In this document: in pieces, positions 9,292-17,771 of the stretch
Layout of the letters: each line of letters starts with the position of its first letter
How positions within the stretch are numbered: position 1 is the first letter of the stretch
Assembly (NCBI RefSeq): GCF_030268685.1
Contig: NZ_BSRQ01000018.1
Coordinates: 124,001 to 188,000, forward strand
Direction: 5' to 3'
Source: Microtetraspora sp. NBRC 13810
GTDB lineage: Bacteria; Actinomycetota; Actinomycetes; Streptosporangiales; Streptosporangiaceae
DNA: 64,000 bases
Translations under genes and position numbers: made by a program
The notes under the pieces: model-generated
Told to the model about the DNA's origin: nothing
Seen by the model: only the letters and a program-made list of their open reading frames with translations
The model's database searches: none

Positions 9292-12200
9292 ATGAGAAGG
9301 TTCGTCGTTGGTCCGCCGGGTTCCGCACGCACGTTCTTCACCGCACTGCTCTCGTTGACTGTCCTCGCCGCGACGGCGGTCGCCGGTCCCGCCGCCGCCG
9401 ACCGCCAGGGCGGGAGACCCGGCCACGGGGGCGACCCGGCGCCGGGCTCGTACATCTCCGGCGAGCCGGGACCGGGACGGTTCCCCCTGGTCGCGGCGCG
9501 CAGGGCGGCGCCGATCGTGGTCAGCGCGAGCGACCACCGCGGCGTGGTCCGGGTGGTGAACGACCTGCAGGCCGACATCCAGCGGGTGACCGGCGTACGG
9601 CCCGCCGTGTCCGCGGACCGGATTCCGCGCGCGGACGACATCGTGATCGTCGGGACCATCGGGAAAAGCCCGCTGATCGACCGGCTGGTCAGCGGCGGCA
9701 AGCTGGACGTGCAGGGCATCGAGGGGAAGTGGGAGACCTCCCTCGAACAGGTGGTGCAGAACCCGCTGCCCGGGGTCCGCCGGGCCTTCGTGATCGCCGG
9801 CAGCGACCAGCGGGGCACCATCTACGGCGCCTACGACGTCTCCAAGGAGATCGGCGTCTCCCCGTGGTACTGGTGGGACGACGTCCCCTCACGTCACCGG
9901 GACGCGCTCTACGTGCTGCCGGGACGGCACACCCAGGGCACGCCGAAGGTGAAGTACCGCGGGTTCTTCATCAACGACGAGAACCCCGCGCTCGGCACCT
10001 GGGCGCCGGAGTACTTCGGGCCGGGTCTCGCCCCCGGCTTCGAGGGCGGGTTCAACAGCAAGTTCTTCGCCAAGGTCTTCGAGGTCATGCTCCGGCTCAA
10101 GGCCAACTACCTGTGGCCCGCCGTGTGGGGCCGGGCCTTCGCCGAGGACGACCCGCTGAACCACCGGACGGCCAGCGACTACGGCGTCGTCATGGGCACC
10201 TCGCACGAGGCCCCCATGATGCGCGGCATCGAGGAGTGGAACCGGCACGCCGTGCCCGCCGTCCGGGACGCCGAGGGGAACATCGTCACCCCCGGCCGCG
10301 ACCCCTACGGCGGCACCGGCGAGTGGAGCTTCCGGCGCAACGGCGAGGCGATCAAGAGGTACTGGGCCGACGGCATCCGCCGGATGCGGGAGCAGGACTT
10401 CGAGGGCGTGGTCACCCTCGGCATGCGCGGCAACGGCGACGTCAGCCTGCCCGACGGCGACGGCATCGAGCTGATGGAGAGCATCCTCGCGGCCCAGCGG
10501 GAGATCCTCGCCGAGGAGAGCGGCGAGGAAGTGGAGTCGATCCCGCAGGTCCAGACGCTCTACAAGGAGGTCCAGCGCTACTGGGACCAGGGGCTGCGCC
10601 CGCCGGACGACGTCACCGTGGTCTTCTGCGACGACAACTGGGGCAACATGCGCAAGCTGCCCGACCGGAGCCTGCCCGCCCGCGGCGGCGGCTACGGCAT
10701 GTACTACCACTTCGACTACGTCGGCGGCGGCCGCAACTACAAATGGGTCGACACCGTCAACCTGGCGAACACCTGGGAGCAGCTCAACGCGACCTACTCC
10801 TACGGCGTGGACCGGCTCTGGGTGGTCAACGTCGGCGACATGAAGAACCAGGAGCTCCCCCTGCAGTTCTTCCTCGACTACGCCTGGGACCCCGGCCGGT
10901 GGCCGCTGGACCGGCTCGGCGAGTGGGCGGAGCGGTACGCGGCGCAGAACTTCGGGCCGGAGCTGGCGCAGGAGATCGCCGGGGTGCTGGGCGACTACGG
11001 CCACCTCCAGTCCCGGCGCAAGCCCGAACTGCTGAACCGGCGGATCAGCGTGGACCCCGCCAAGGACCTCGCCACCGACCCGTCGGCCGTGGTCTACGAC
11101 GACACCGACACCCCCTTCAGCCTCACCGCCTACCAGGAGATGGACCGGGTCACCGCCGAATGGCAGGCTCTCGCGGCGAGGGCGCAGAAGATCGGGGAAC
11201 GGCTGCCCGACGCCTGGGACGACGCCTACTACCAGCTCGTCTACTACCAGGTGAAGGCGACCGCCAACCTCTACGCGCTGCGCAGGGCTCAGTTCACCAA
11301 CATCCTCTACGCCAGGCAGGGCCGGGCGGCGACGAACGACCTGGCCGACCTCGCCCAGGCCAGGTTCGACGAGGACCAGGCGATGTCCGCCTACTACAAC
11401 GACACGCTCGCCGGAGGGAAGTGGAAGGGCTTCCAGACCCAGCCGAAGATCGGCTACGGCGACGTGGAGCGGTACGGCCCGAACGCCCCCTGGCAGCAGC
11501 CCGAGCTGGACAACGTGGCCCTGCCGGACGCCTTCTACCCGCATCTGCGCCGGATCGAGGTCCCGCGGGCGGCCGAGATGGGCGTGGCGATCGACGGGTC
11601 GGACCAATGGTGGCCGCAGGCGGGCACGCCCGCCGTGCTGCCGGTCTTCAGCCCCTACCAGTCTCAGCCGGGGCAGTACATCGAGGTGTTCAACCGGGGC
11701 ACGACCGCCTTCGACTACACGATCCGGCCCGCCGTGCCCTGGGTGAGCGTCACGCCGAAGGCGGGCAGGGTGACCGACCAGGTGCGCGCCGCCGTACGGG
11801 TGGACTGGGCGCGGGCGCCGAAGGGCAGGACCGAGGTGCCGGTCACGGTGTCCGGGCCGGGCGGCGCGAGCGTCGTGGTCACCGCGGTCGTGGACAACCC
11901 CGCCACGCCGCGCGGGCAGTTGAAGGGCTTCGTGGAGGCGAGCGGGCACGTCGCCGTCGAGGCCGGCTCGTACACGAAGGCGGTGTCCCGCTCCGGGGTC
12001 GGCTGGCGGCTCATCCCGGACATCGGCAAGACCGGTGACGGGATGACGCCCGCCCCGGTGACCGCGCCGCGGCAGACGCCGGGCGGGGCCGGGCCGCGGC
12101 TGGAGTACACCGTGTCGCTGTTCACCACGGGGCCGGTCAAGGTGTCCGCGGTGCTGTCGCCGAGGAACAACGTGCTGCCCGGCGACGGGCTCAGGTACGC

Positions 12201-12468
12201 CGTGTCCTTCGACGACCAGGCTCCGCAGGTGGTGAACGTCACCGCCGTCACCGGCGCCAACGACACGACGATGAACCGGCAGTGGGAGCGCAACACCTCC
12301 GACAACGCCAACGTCACCACCACGACCCACACGATCACCAAGGCGGGGGTGCACACCCTGAAGTTCTGGATGGTGGACCCCACGGTGGTGCTGCAGCGGC
12401 TCGTGGTCGACACCGGCGGCGTCCTGCCGAGCTACCTCGGGCCGCCGCAGAGCACCCGGATCGGGTGA
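9292..12468 (+). CDS. secreted GH115 xylan alpha-(1->2)-glucuronidase
   Basis: This 1058-residue glycoside hydrolase of family 115 removes glucuronic or 4-O-methylglucuronic acid from xylan chains. It has a signal peptide of about 35 residues, a GH115 N-terminal domain starting around residue 60, and a central barrel with the family stretches KYRGFFINDENP, LKANYLWPAVWG, MGTSHEAPMMRG, VVTLGMRGNGDVSLPDGDGIE (read in two parts), VVFCDDNWGN and GGGYGMYYHFDYVG. A C-terminal beta domain begins near residue 790 with NRGTTAFDYTIRP. The length is usual for the family. The ribosome site GGAG lies 8 bases before ATG 9292. Two xylan-type operators upstream suggest induction by xylan breakdown products. 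It acts outside the cell. Confidence 0.93.
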   Translation: MRRFVVGPPGSARTFFTALLSLTVLAATAVAGPAAADRQGGRPGHGGDPAPGSYISGEPGPGRFPLVAARRAAPIVVSASDHRGVVRVVNDLQADIQRVTGVRPAVSADRIPRADDIVIVGTIGKSPLIDRLVSGGKLDVQGIEGKWETSLEQVVQNPLPGVRRAFVIAGSDQRGTIYGAYDVSKEIGVSPWYWWDDVPSRHRDALYVLPGRHTQGTPKVKYRGFFINDENPALGTWAPEYFGPGLAPGFEGGFNSKFFAKVFEVMLRLKANYLWPAVWGRAFAEDDPLNHRTASDYGVVMGTSHEAPMMRGIEEWNRHAVPAVRDAEGNIVTPGRDPYGGTGEWSFRRNGEAIKRYWADGIRRMREQDFEGVVTLGMRGNGDVSLPDGDGIELMESILAAQREILAEESGEEVESIPQVQTLYKEVQRYWDQGLRPPDDVTVVFCDDNWGNMRKLPDRSLPARGGGYGMYYHFDYVGGGRNYKWVDTVNLANTWEQLNATYSYGVDRLWVVNVGDMKNQELPLQFFLDYAWDPGRWPLDRLGEWAERYAAQNFGPELAQEIAGVLGDYGHLQSRRKPELLNRRISVDPAKDLATDPSAVVYDDTDTPFSLTAYQEMDRVTAEWQALAARAQKIGERLPDAWDDAYYQLVYYQVKATANLYALRRAQFTNILYARQGRAATNDLADLAQARFDEDQAMSAYYNDTLAGGKWKGFQTQPKIGYGDVERYGPNAPWQQPELDNVALPDAFYPHLRRIEVPRAAEMGVAIDGSDQWWPQAGTPAVLPVFSPYQSQPGQYIEVFNRGTTAFDYTIRPAVPWVSVTPKAGRVTDQVRAAVRVDWARAPKGRTEVPVTVSGPGGASVVVTAVVDNPATPRGQLKGFVEASGHVAVEAGSYTKAVSRSGVGWRLIPDIGKTGDGMTPAPVTAPRQTPGGAGPRLEYTVSLFTTGPVKVSAVLSPRNNVLPGDGLRYAVSFDDQAPQVVNVTAVTGANDTTMNRQWERNTSDNANVTTTTHTITKAGVHTLKFWMVDPTVVLQRLVVDTGGVLPSYLGPPQSTRIG

Positions 12469-12474
12469 AGGCCC

Positions 12475-12506
12475 GGCCGGGGCGGCCCCCCACGGCCGCC
12501 CCGGCC
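12475..12506. terminator. GC-rich hairpin between convergent genes
   Basis: Perfect 13-bp arms GGCCGGGGCGGCC and GGCCGCCCCGGCC flank a 6-base loop. It sits six bases after the GH115 stop and ten bases from the stop of the convergent dehydrogenase, so it probably stops transcription from both sides. It has no T-tract, as is common in actinomycetes. Confidence 0.75.
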
Positions 12507-12516
12507 CGCGCCGGCG

Positions 12517-13278
12517 TCAGCGCAGGTAGGAGGCGCCGTTGAGGTCGAGGACCGTGCCGCTGGCCCACAGCGCGTCGGCGGAGGTGAGCCAGGCGACCGC
12601 CGCGGCGATCTCGCGGGGCTCGGCGACCCGGCCGAACGGGCTCTGCGCCCGGATCGCCGGACCGTCCGGCCCCGCGAGCAGTTCCTCGGCCATGTCGGTG
12701 CGGACGAAGCCGGGCGCGACCGCCGCCACGGCGATGCCGTGCGGGGCCAGGGAGACGGCCAGCGACTGCGCGAACGCGTGCAGCCCCGCCTTGCTCGCGC
12801 CGTACGCGGTCGTGTCCGGCTCGCCCCGGTAGGCGCCGCGCGAGCCGATCATGACGATCCGCCCGCCGCCGGGCCCCTCCGGGCGGTCCAGCAGGTGCCG
12901 CACGACCTGCCAGGTGACGTCGGCGGCGGCGAACAGGTTCACCTCGATCGTCTGCCGCCAGGTGGCCCGCCACTCCTCGTAGGAGGTGGTGGCGATGGGG
13001 TGCGCCACGTACATCGCCGCGTTGTTCACCAGCACGTCCACCCCGCCGAGCGCGGACACCGCGCCCGTCACCAGGCCGGGCAGGTCCTCCGGGCGGGACA
13101 GGTCGGCGTGCAGCGCCACGTGGCCCTCGCCGGGCAGCCGGGCCGCGAACGCCTCCGCGGCCGTTCGGTCGGTGCGGTAGTGCACGGCGATCGTGTCACC
13201 GCGGCCGGCGAGCTCCTCGGCGATGGCGGCGCCGATCCCGCGTGACGCACCGGTGATGAGTACCCGCTGTCCAGACAT
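12517..13278 (-). CDS. SDR family oxidoreductase
   Basis: This 253-residue short-chain dehydrogenase/reductase has the Rossmann motif TGASRGIG near the N-terminus, the NNA motif (VLVNNAAMYV), the catalytic Ser in MIGSRGAYRG, and Tyr/Lys in TAYGASKAGL. VAPGFVRTDM follows in the usual place. The end DLNGASYLR resembles classical NAD(P)-dependent SDRs of 250 residues; the substrate cannot be predicted. ATG 13278 was chosen because AAAGGAA lies just upstream and family homology starts there. The open frame continues upstream to 13428 but that part belongs to a racemase-like remnant, not to the SDR. Confidence 0.88.
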   Translation of the reverse strand: MSGQRVLITGASRGIGAAIAEELAGRGDTIAVHYRTDRTAAEAFAARLPGEGHVALHADLSRPEDLPGLVTGAVSALGGVDVLVNNAAMYVAHPIATTSYEEWRATWRQTIEVNLFAAADVTWQVVRHLLDRPEGPGGGRIVMIGSRGAYRGEPDTTAYGASKAGLHAFAQSLAVSLAPHGIAVAAVAPGFVRTDMAEELLAGPDGPAIRAQSPFGRVAEPREIAAAVAWLTSADALWASGTVLDLNGASYLR

Positions 13279-13344
13279 GGCTTCCTTTCGGGGCGGTTCG
13301 CGTCGCGATCCTAGTGAGCCCGGTACGGCCGGCCGCGCGAGGGG

Positions 13345-13474
13345 TCGGCCGCTCAGCGGATGATCCACTCGGCCCGACGCCCGGAGCCGCGCGTCCAGCA
13401 CCGCCGTCTTCAGCGCCGCCTTGGCCATCCGGCGCCCCTTGACCGGCCCGGGCCGCGAGCCGCTCAGCGCGTCG
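13345..13474 (-). pseudogene. remnant of an OSBS / N-acylamino acid racemase-like gene
   Basis: Between the M20 peptidase and the SDR, the minus strand encodes a fragment reading VKGRRMAKAALKTAVLDARLRASGR. In the enolase superfamily, o-succinylbenzoate synthases and N-acylamino acid racemases carry a very similar stretch (HxMAKAALEMAVLDAELRAxGR) about 100 residues from their start. Nothing before or after the fragment matches the family, and no start or barrel remains. N-acylamino acid racemases are often neighbours of M20 deacylases, which fits the gene next door. I judge this to be a deletion remnant of about 30 recognisable codons; chance similarity is possible. Confidence 0.4.
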
Positions 13475-14683
13475 TCATCGGGTCACCGTCGCGACCAGTC
13501 CGGCCAGCAGGGTGGCGCGCGAGGGCATGTCGGCGACCACCACGTGCTCGTCGTCGGCGTGTGCGCCGCCGCCCACGGCGCCCAGGCCGTCGAGGGTGGG
13601 GTAGCCGGCGCCCGCGGTGAAGTTGCCGTCCGAGCCGCCGCCGACCGCGACCCCGCGCAGCGGCGCCATGCCCAGCTCGGCCGCGATCTTCTGGGCCAGG
13701 GCGAACAGCTCCCGCGACGCCGCCTCCTCCAGCGGCGGCCGGTTCGGCCCGCCGAGCACCTCCACCCGCGCGCCGGGCAGCCGCGGCGACAACCCGCGCA
13801 TCAGCTCGTCCACCCGCGCCTGAGCCGCCATGGTCGCCACCCGCGCGTCCACCGAGATCCGCGCCGTCGCGGGCACGGTGTTGCCGGTGGTCCCCGCGGC
13901 CACCACGGTCGGCGTCACCGTCGTCCCCCCGGCCCCGCCGTCGCCCTTACCCGAGCCTTCACCGGTGCCCTTACCTGAGCCCTCACCGGCGGCCGGGGCC
14001 GTGTCCGTGTCCGTGTCCGTGTCCGTGTCCGCCAGGGCGGCGAGGGAGGCGATGGCGAGGATCTGGTGGGCGGCCTCGACCGTGGCGTTGATCCCGCGCT
14101 CCGGCTCCAGGCCCGCGTGCGCCGCCCTGCCGTGCAGCACGACCTCGTACAGGGAGATGCCCTTGCGGGCGGTCTTCAGCGCGCCGCCCGCGGACGGCTC
14201 GGGCACGAAGACGGCGGCGCACCCCCGGGCGGACTCCTCGATCAGGGCGCGGGACGTCACCGAGCCGACCTCCTCGTCCCCGGTGACCAGCACGCTGACC
14301 CCGTCCAGCGACGGCAGCGCGGCCAGCGCGTGGAACAGCTGCACGAGACCGGCCTTCATGTCGAAGACCCCCGGCCCGCGCGCCACGCCGTCCAGCACCG
14401 ACCAGGGATGCCGGGCGAGCGTGCCGACCGGCCACACCGTGTCGTGGTGGCCGAGCAGCAGCACCCGCGGCGTGCCGAAGGTCCATCTGAGGTGCGTCAC
14501 CCCGTCGATCACGATCCGGTCCGGCCGGGCGCCGAGCAGTCGTGCGCCCTGCGCGGCCACGACGTCCGCGCTGCGCGCCACCGCGTCGAGGTCGGCGGAG
14601 AAGGATTCGCACAGCACGAGCTCTTCGAGGTCGGCGAGCATTTTCGGCAGATCGGTCACCGGGCGGTGGAGGTCACTGGACAC
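13475..14683 (-). CDS. M20 family metallopeptidase (carboxypeptidase G2 / ArgE-like)
   Basis: This 402-residue zinc hydrolase cleaves amide bonds of peptides or N-acyl amino acids in the cytoplasm. Metal and catalytic motifs are visible: LGHHDTVWP (His-x-Asp), GVFDMKAG (bridging Asp), VTGDEEVGS (general base Glu and metal Glu), VFVPEPS, and a C-terminal GGGAHADDEHV with the last histidine. The dimerisation domain carries an unusual low-complexity insertion (TDTDTDTDTD then Gly/Ser/Lys repeats, around residues 220-250). GTG 14683 was chosen for the AAAGG site seven bases upstream; the frame to 14884 adds 67 unconserved residues. A racemase remnant just downstream hints at an N-acyl amino acid pathway. 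Confidence 0.85.
   Translation of the reverse strand: MSSDLHRPVTDLPKMLADLEELVLCESFSADLDAVARSADVVAAQGARLLGARPDRIVIDGVTHLRWTFGTPRVLLLGHHDTVWPVGTLARHPWSVLDGVARGPGVFDMKAGLVQLFHALAALPSLDGVSVLVTGDEEVGSVTSRALIEESARGCAAVFVPEPSAGGALKTARKGISLYEVVLHGRAAHAGLEPERGINATVEAAHQILAIASLAALADTDTDTDTDTAPAAGEGSGKGTGEGSGKGDGGAGGTTVTPTVVAAGTTGNTVPATARISVDARVATMAAQARVDELMRGLSPRLPGARVEVLGGPNRPPLEEAASRELFALAQKIAAELGMAPLRGVAVGGGSDGNFTAGAGYPTLDGLGAVGGGAHADDEHVVVADMPSRATLLAGLVATVTR
14001..14030 (-). repeat. hexanucleotide repeat coding for (Asp-Thr)n in the M20 peptidase
   Basis: The plus strand carries about five tandem copies of CGTGTC/TCCGTG, encoding alternating Thr-Asp on the minus strand. Just beside it are imperfect repeats (GAGCCTTCACCGGTGCCCTTACC-like, 13945-13990, not quoted in full) coding for GEGSGKGT units. 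Both lie inside the dimerisation domain and look like slippage-prone expansions. Confidence 0.85.
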
Positions 14684-15311
14684 GTGCGGGCCTTTCTCTG
14701 CGTGTTCCCCGTGACGGTACGGCAAGCCGGCCCCACCCGCCGCAGGCGATCCCCTCTTGCCCGCCCACCCGAGGTAGGCGACGACGGCACGACCCCGCCC
14801 GGAAAAGCCGGACGAAGAAAGCCGCCGACATCCCCGAGAAGGGACGCTGACGGCTGAGAATGATGAGCACATAGAATCGCCCATTCAAGGACAAAGAGCC
14901 ATATTCTTTTAGAGGGGCCCGGTTGATCGGTCAGCACAATGGCCGGCACGCACTCTTGGCCGCCACAACCTCATAGATGGCTGGGTATGCGGCTCTGACT
15001 CGATGGGTGCGGCGGACGGTGGTACGGAAGTCGCCGTGCCCGGTCATCATGGGCCTTGGGGCCGGCGCGCTCGCTTTCCTTGGTCAAGTCGGCGACTTAC
15101 GTGTCTTTCTTCCGCTGGTCAGGTGCGTTTTATGGGCCGTCGTGGCGGAAGTCGTCCCAGCGTTCTTCCTGTGGGGCGTCCCTGTCCATCGGATGCGCCT
15201 TGGTGCGCTTTTCCGGCGAGCAGGACCGCACCGGCCACCGGGTTCGGCGTCAACAGTTCGCCCGGTGCTCGACGGGCGAGCACCGGGCGAGTTCGTGTTC
15301 CTACGACCGGG
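14684..15311. other. 628-bp region without a recognisable gene
   Basis: No credible gene was found on either strand. The part from about 14840 to 14990 is clearly less GC-rich than its surroundings (AATGATGAGCACATAG, CATATTCTTTTAG) and codon-position bias is lost throughout. Open frames here, for example 14977-15687 on the plus strand, run antisense into the exporter gene and match nothing. It probably contains the promoter of the M20 gene and possibly decayed foreign DNA. Confidence 0.5.
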
Positions 15312-16790
15312 TCACGCGCTCTGCGTGTCGGCCTCCTTCGCCTGCGGTGCCGGTGTCTCGGCCCGGCCGAGCGCGAACGCGGCCAGCAGGGCGGCGAGGA
15401 CGAGCAACGCGGCCGCCACGACGAAGGCGAGGCCGAAGCCGGACGTCGTCGCCTCGGCGACGCTCTCGCCGGCCGCCTGCTGCGACCGGGCGTGGCCGCT
15501 GGCGACGCTGACCAGGATGGCGAGGCCGACCGCGCCGCCGATCTGCTGCACCACGCTCAGCATCGCTGAGCCGAGACCCGCGTTGGCCTCGGTCGTGCCG
15601 GACATGGAGGTCGTGGCGACGGTCGGGAAGGTGAGACCCGCGCCGAGACCGATCAGCAGCACCGAGGGCAGGATGTCGGCCACGTAGGTGTCGTCCGGCG
15701 ACACCTGGGTCAGCAGTCCCAGACCTGCGGCGACCACCAGCGGTCCGATGATCAGCGCGCCGCGCGGCCCGACCTTCTGGACCAGCTTCGCCGTGGTGCC
15801 GATGGCGATGATCAGGGTGACCGCCATCGGCACGAAGCCGAGGCCCGCCTGCAGCGGCGACCAGCCGAGGACATCCTGCAGGTGCAGGGTGATCAGGAAG
15901 AACATGCCGACCAGGCCGCACGCGATGAGCATCATGATGCCGTTGCTGGTCGCCCGGGTGCGGTTGGAGAAGAACGCCATGGGCACCAACGGGTTGCGGA
16001 TGCGGGACTCGGTGACGAGGAACGCCACCGCGAGCACGACCGCGAGCACCAGCGAGACGATGACGGTGGCCGACTGCCAGCCCCGCTCCGGCACCGACAG
16101 CAGACCGTAGACCAGCGCGGCGAGCGCACCGGTGCCGAACACGGCGCCGGGCACGTCGATGCGGCCCTGGCCGGTCGCGCTGCCCCGCGGCACCAGCCGG
16201 GGCACGACGACGAGCGCCACGGCCGCCAGCGGCAGATTGATGAAGAAGACCCAGCGCCAGGACAGCAGGTCGGTCACCAGGCCGGACACGACGTAGCCGA
16301 CGATCACGCCGAGGCCGGAGATCCCGCCCCAGATGCCCAGTGCCTTGTTGCGGTCCGGGCCCTCCGGGAAGACCAGGGTTAACAACGCGAGTGCGGCCGG
16401 CGAGGCCATCGCGGCGCCGGCACCCTGCACGAACCGCGCGCCGACCAGCTGCCACGGTTCCTGGGCGAGACCGCAGGCCAGTGACGCCAGCGCGAACACG
16501 GTCAACCCGATGAGAAAGATCTTGCGGTGTCCGAACAGGTCACCCGCCCGGCCGCCGAGGAGGATCAGGCCACCGAACGCGAGTACGTAGCCGTTCACCA
16601 CCCAGGCGAGTCCGGCGAGGTCGAATCCGAGTTCCCCCCGTATCGACGGAAGTGCGACGTTCACCACGGCGTCGTCGACGATAAGCATGAACTGGACGAT
16701 TCCGAGCACGATCAGCGCCCGCCAGGCGGCCTTGGTGGCGGAGGGCGCCTTCATGTTGGCTGCTGCGTCCGGCCCCTGTGGTGTCCCCAT
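15312..16790 (-). CDS. MFS transporter, DHA2 (14-TMS) drug exporter family
   Basis: This 492-residue membrane protein is expected to be a proton-driven exporter of drugs or other hydrophobic compounds. Its hydrophobic profile fits 14 helices. Motif A is seen as GGRAGDLFGHRK after helix 2, motif C-like GISGLGVIVGYVVSG in helix 5, and WRWVFFINLPLA, the hallmark of the QacA/EmrB group. ATG 16790 has a GAAGGA ribosome site. A palindrome ACACGATGTGT about 40 bp upstream may be an operator, but no regulator gene is adjacent. The substrate is unknown. Confidence 0.88.
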   Translation of the reverse strand: MGTPQGPDAAANMKAPSATKAAWRALIVLGIVQFMLIVDDAVVNVALPSIRGELGFDLAGLAWVVNGYVLAFGGLILLGGRAGDLFGHRKIFLIGLTVFALASLACGLAQEPWQLVGARFVQGAGAAMASPAALALLTLVFPEGPDRNKALGIWGGISGLGVIVGYVVSGLVTDLLSWRWVFFINLPLAAVALVVVPRLVPRGSATGQGRIDVPGAVFGTGALAALVYGLLSVPERGWQSATVIVSLVLAVVLAVAFLVTESRIRNPLVPMAFFSNRTRATSNGIMMLIACGLVGMFFLITLHLQDVLGWSPLQAGLGFVPMAVTLIIAIGTTAKLVQKVGPRGALIIGPLVVAAGLGLLTQVSPDDTYVADILPSVLLIGLGAGLTFPTVATTSMSGTTEANAGLGSAMLSVVQQIGGAVGLAILVSVASGHARSQQAAGESVAEATTSGFGLAFVVAAALLVLAALLAAFALGRAETPAPQAKEADTQSA

Positions 16791-16831
16791 GACATCCTTC
16801 CGATGCGTGTCCGACTTGCGACCGTGATATC

Positions 16832-16842
16832 ACACGATGTGT
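16832..16842 (-). promoter_or_regulatory. possible operator upstream of the MFS exporter
   Basis: ACAC-GAT-GTGT is an 11-bp inverted repeat located 42 bp upstream of the exporter start, inside an AT-richer patch (GTGATATCACACGATGTGTAG). A related string CTGTAGAAAG recurs near 16920. The size suits a TetR- or MarR-type regulator, but the call rests on the palindrome alone. Confidence 0.35.
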
Positions 16843-16933
16843 AGAAAGTAGCCAGGTTTTTAAAGGATGAGCGGGCTCGTCGCCGCCAGGCCGCCTAAGG
16901 GCACCAAACCGTTACATCGAGCTGTAGAAAGCC

Positions 16934-17330
16934 CTAGTGGGGATAGGCATCGTCCCCGCATCCCCAATAGAGTGGACACTTCCCGAACCGGGCAGCCTTG
17001 GCCGCGGATTTGATCTGCGCCTCGGTAATCCGCTGAATATCCCGCAGGTCCGCACCGCGCAGGTCGGTCCCGGAAAGGTGCGCGTCAGTCAGGTCCGCGT
17101 ACCTCGGGCGCCCCGCCAGGTCGGTGCCGGTGGGATTTGCCCTTATCGGGTTCGCGGACCGCCTCACGCCGTTATTCCAGATCCGCGCCACGGAGCCAGG
17201 TCCGGCTCAGGTCCAGCGTCTTGACGGCGCCCTCGTCGAGGCGAACCCCGCTCGTCGATCCGCCCCTGCTGGGTCGCCTCCACCTGTCCGGCCGGTGTAG
17301 TGCCTCGACGCGTTCGTCGAGGGTGAATGA
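16934..17330 (-). pseudogene. decayed pentapeptide-repeat protein gene
   Basis: The minus strand frame 16934-17191 ends with ADLTDAHLSGTDLRGADLRD, four pentapeptide-repeat units of the A(D/N)Lxx kind, followed by ITEAQIKSA, a known ending of such proteins. A further unit (KTLDLSRTWLRGADLE) appears in a different frame near 17165-17225 and ends at a stop. The gene therefore seems frameshifted and cut up. Pentapeptide proteins form a right-handed beta helix; function here is lost or unknown. The remnant lies beside a tRNA cluster, a common landing site for foreign DNA. Confidence 0.6.
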
Positions 17331-17351
17331 CCTGAAGCGAAGCGACAAAGA

Positions 17352-17387
17352 AACCCCAGCTCATGACCGGGATCGTGAGCTGGGGTT
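17352..17387 (-). terminator. terminator of the tRNA Gly-Cys-Val cluster
   Basis: Arms AACCCCAGCTCA and TGAGCTGGGGTT pair perfectly over 12 bp around a 12-base loop. On the minus strand the hairpin is followed by TTTCTTTGT. It lies 46 bases after the last tRNA. A hairpin starting with the same AACCCCAG arm follows the second tRNA cluster. Confidence 0.85.
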
Positions 17388-17432
17388 GTTGAATTCTTTA
17401 TGACCGGGTCGGCCCATATGTGTATGGGACAG

Positions 17433-17507
17433 TGGTGGGCGATACTGGGATTGAACCAGTGGCCTCTACCGTGTCAAGGTAGCGCTCTCCCACTGAGCTA
17501 ATCGCCC
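17433..17507 (-). tRNA. tRNA-Val(GAC)
   Basis: The acceptor stem GGGCGAT pairs with ATCGCCC, the D arm TAGCTCAGTGGGAGAGC is typical, and the anticodon loop TTGACAC gives anticodon GAC. The T loop GGTTCAATC is present. The discriminator A is at 17436 and is followed by CCA (17433-17435), so the 3' end may be encoded. A nearly identical copy is at 55581-55655. Confidence 0.97.
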
Positions 17508-17524
17508 CTGTGCTGCAAACTGCG

Positions 17525-17595
17525 AGGTGGAGACGGGATTTGAACCCGTGTACGCGGCTTTGCAGGCCGCTGCCTCGCCTCTCGGCCACTCCACC
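17525..17595 (-). tRNA. tRNA-Cys(GCA)
   Basis: The acceptor GGTGGAG pairs with CTCCACC, with discriminator U at 17525 as expected for tRNA-Cys. The anticodon loop CTGCAAA gives GCA. The T arm CGGGTTCAAATCCCG is intact. CCA is not encoded. The gene is missing from the related cluster at 55.6 kb. Confidence 0.96.
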
Positions 17596-17626
17596 GAGCG
17601 AGGCTCCTGAGTGAAGAACCTCTCCG

Positions 17627-17699
17627 AGCGGACGACGGGATTCGAACCCGCGACCCTCACCTTGGCAAGGTGATGCTCTACCAGCTGAGCCACGTCCGC
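17627..17699 (-). tRNA. tRNA-Gly(GCC)
   Basis: The acceptor GCGGACG pairs with CGTCCGC, and the anticodon stem-loop CACCTTGCCAAGGTG has anticodon GCC. The T arm GCGGGTTCGAATCCCGT is present. It is the first gene of the cluster transcribed Gly-Cys-Val on the minus strand. An identical-looking copy is at 55732-55804. Confidence 0.97.
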
Positions 17700-17771
17700 A
17701 GTGCGCCCGGATGTTTTCCCGGCGACGACGCCACTCTAGCGGGTTTTCGCCGCCGGTGCCTAACCGGCGGC

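Noticed and set aside
9889-12354. 821-codon open frame on the minus strand
   Set aside because: It is antisense to the GH115 gene, whose protein matches a known family end to end. Long antisense frames are expected at this GC content, and the peptide is His/Gly/Arg/Val-rich without any domain.
15056-15300. WRKSS-containing frame that recalls small DUF397 proteins
   Set aside because: Only five residues agree, the CVEVA core of the family is missing, and the frame runs on into antisense sequence of the exporter.
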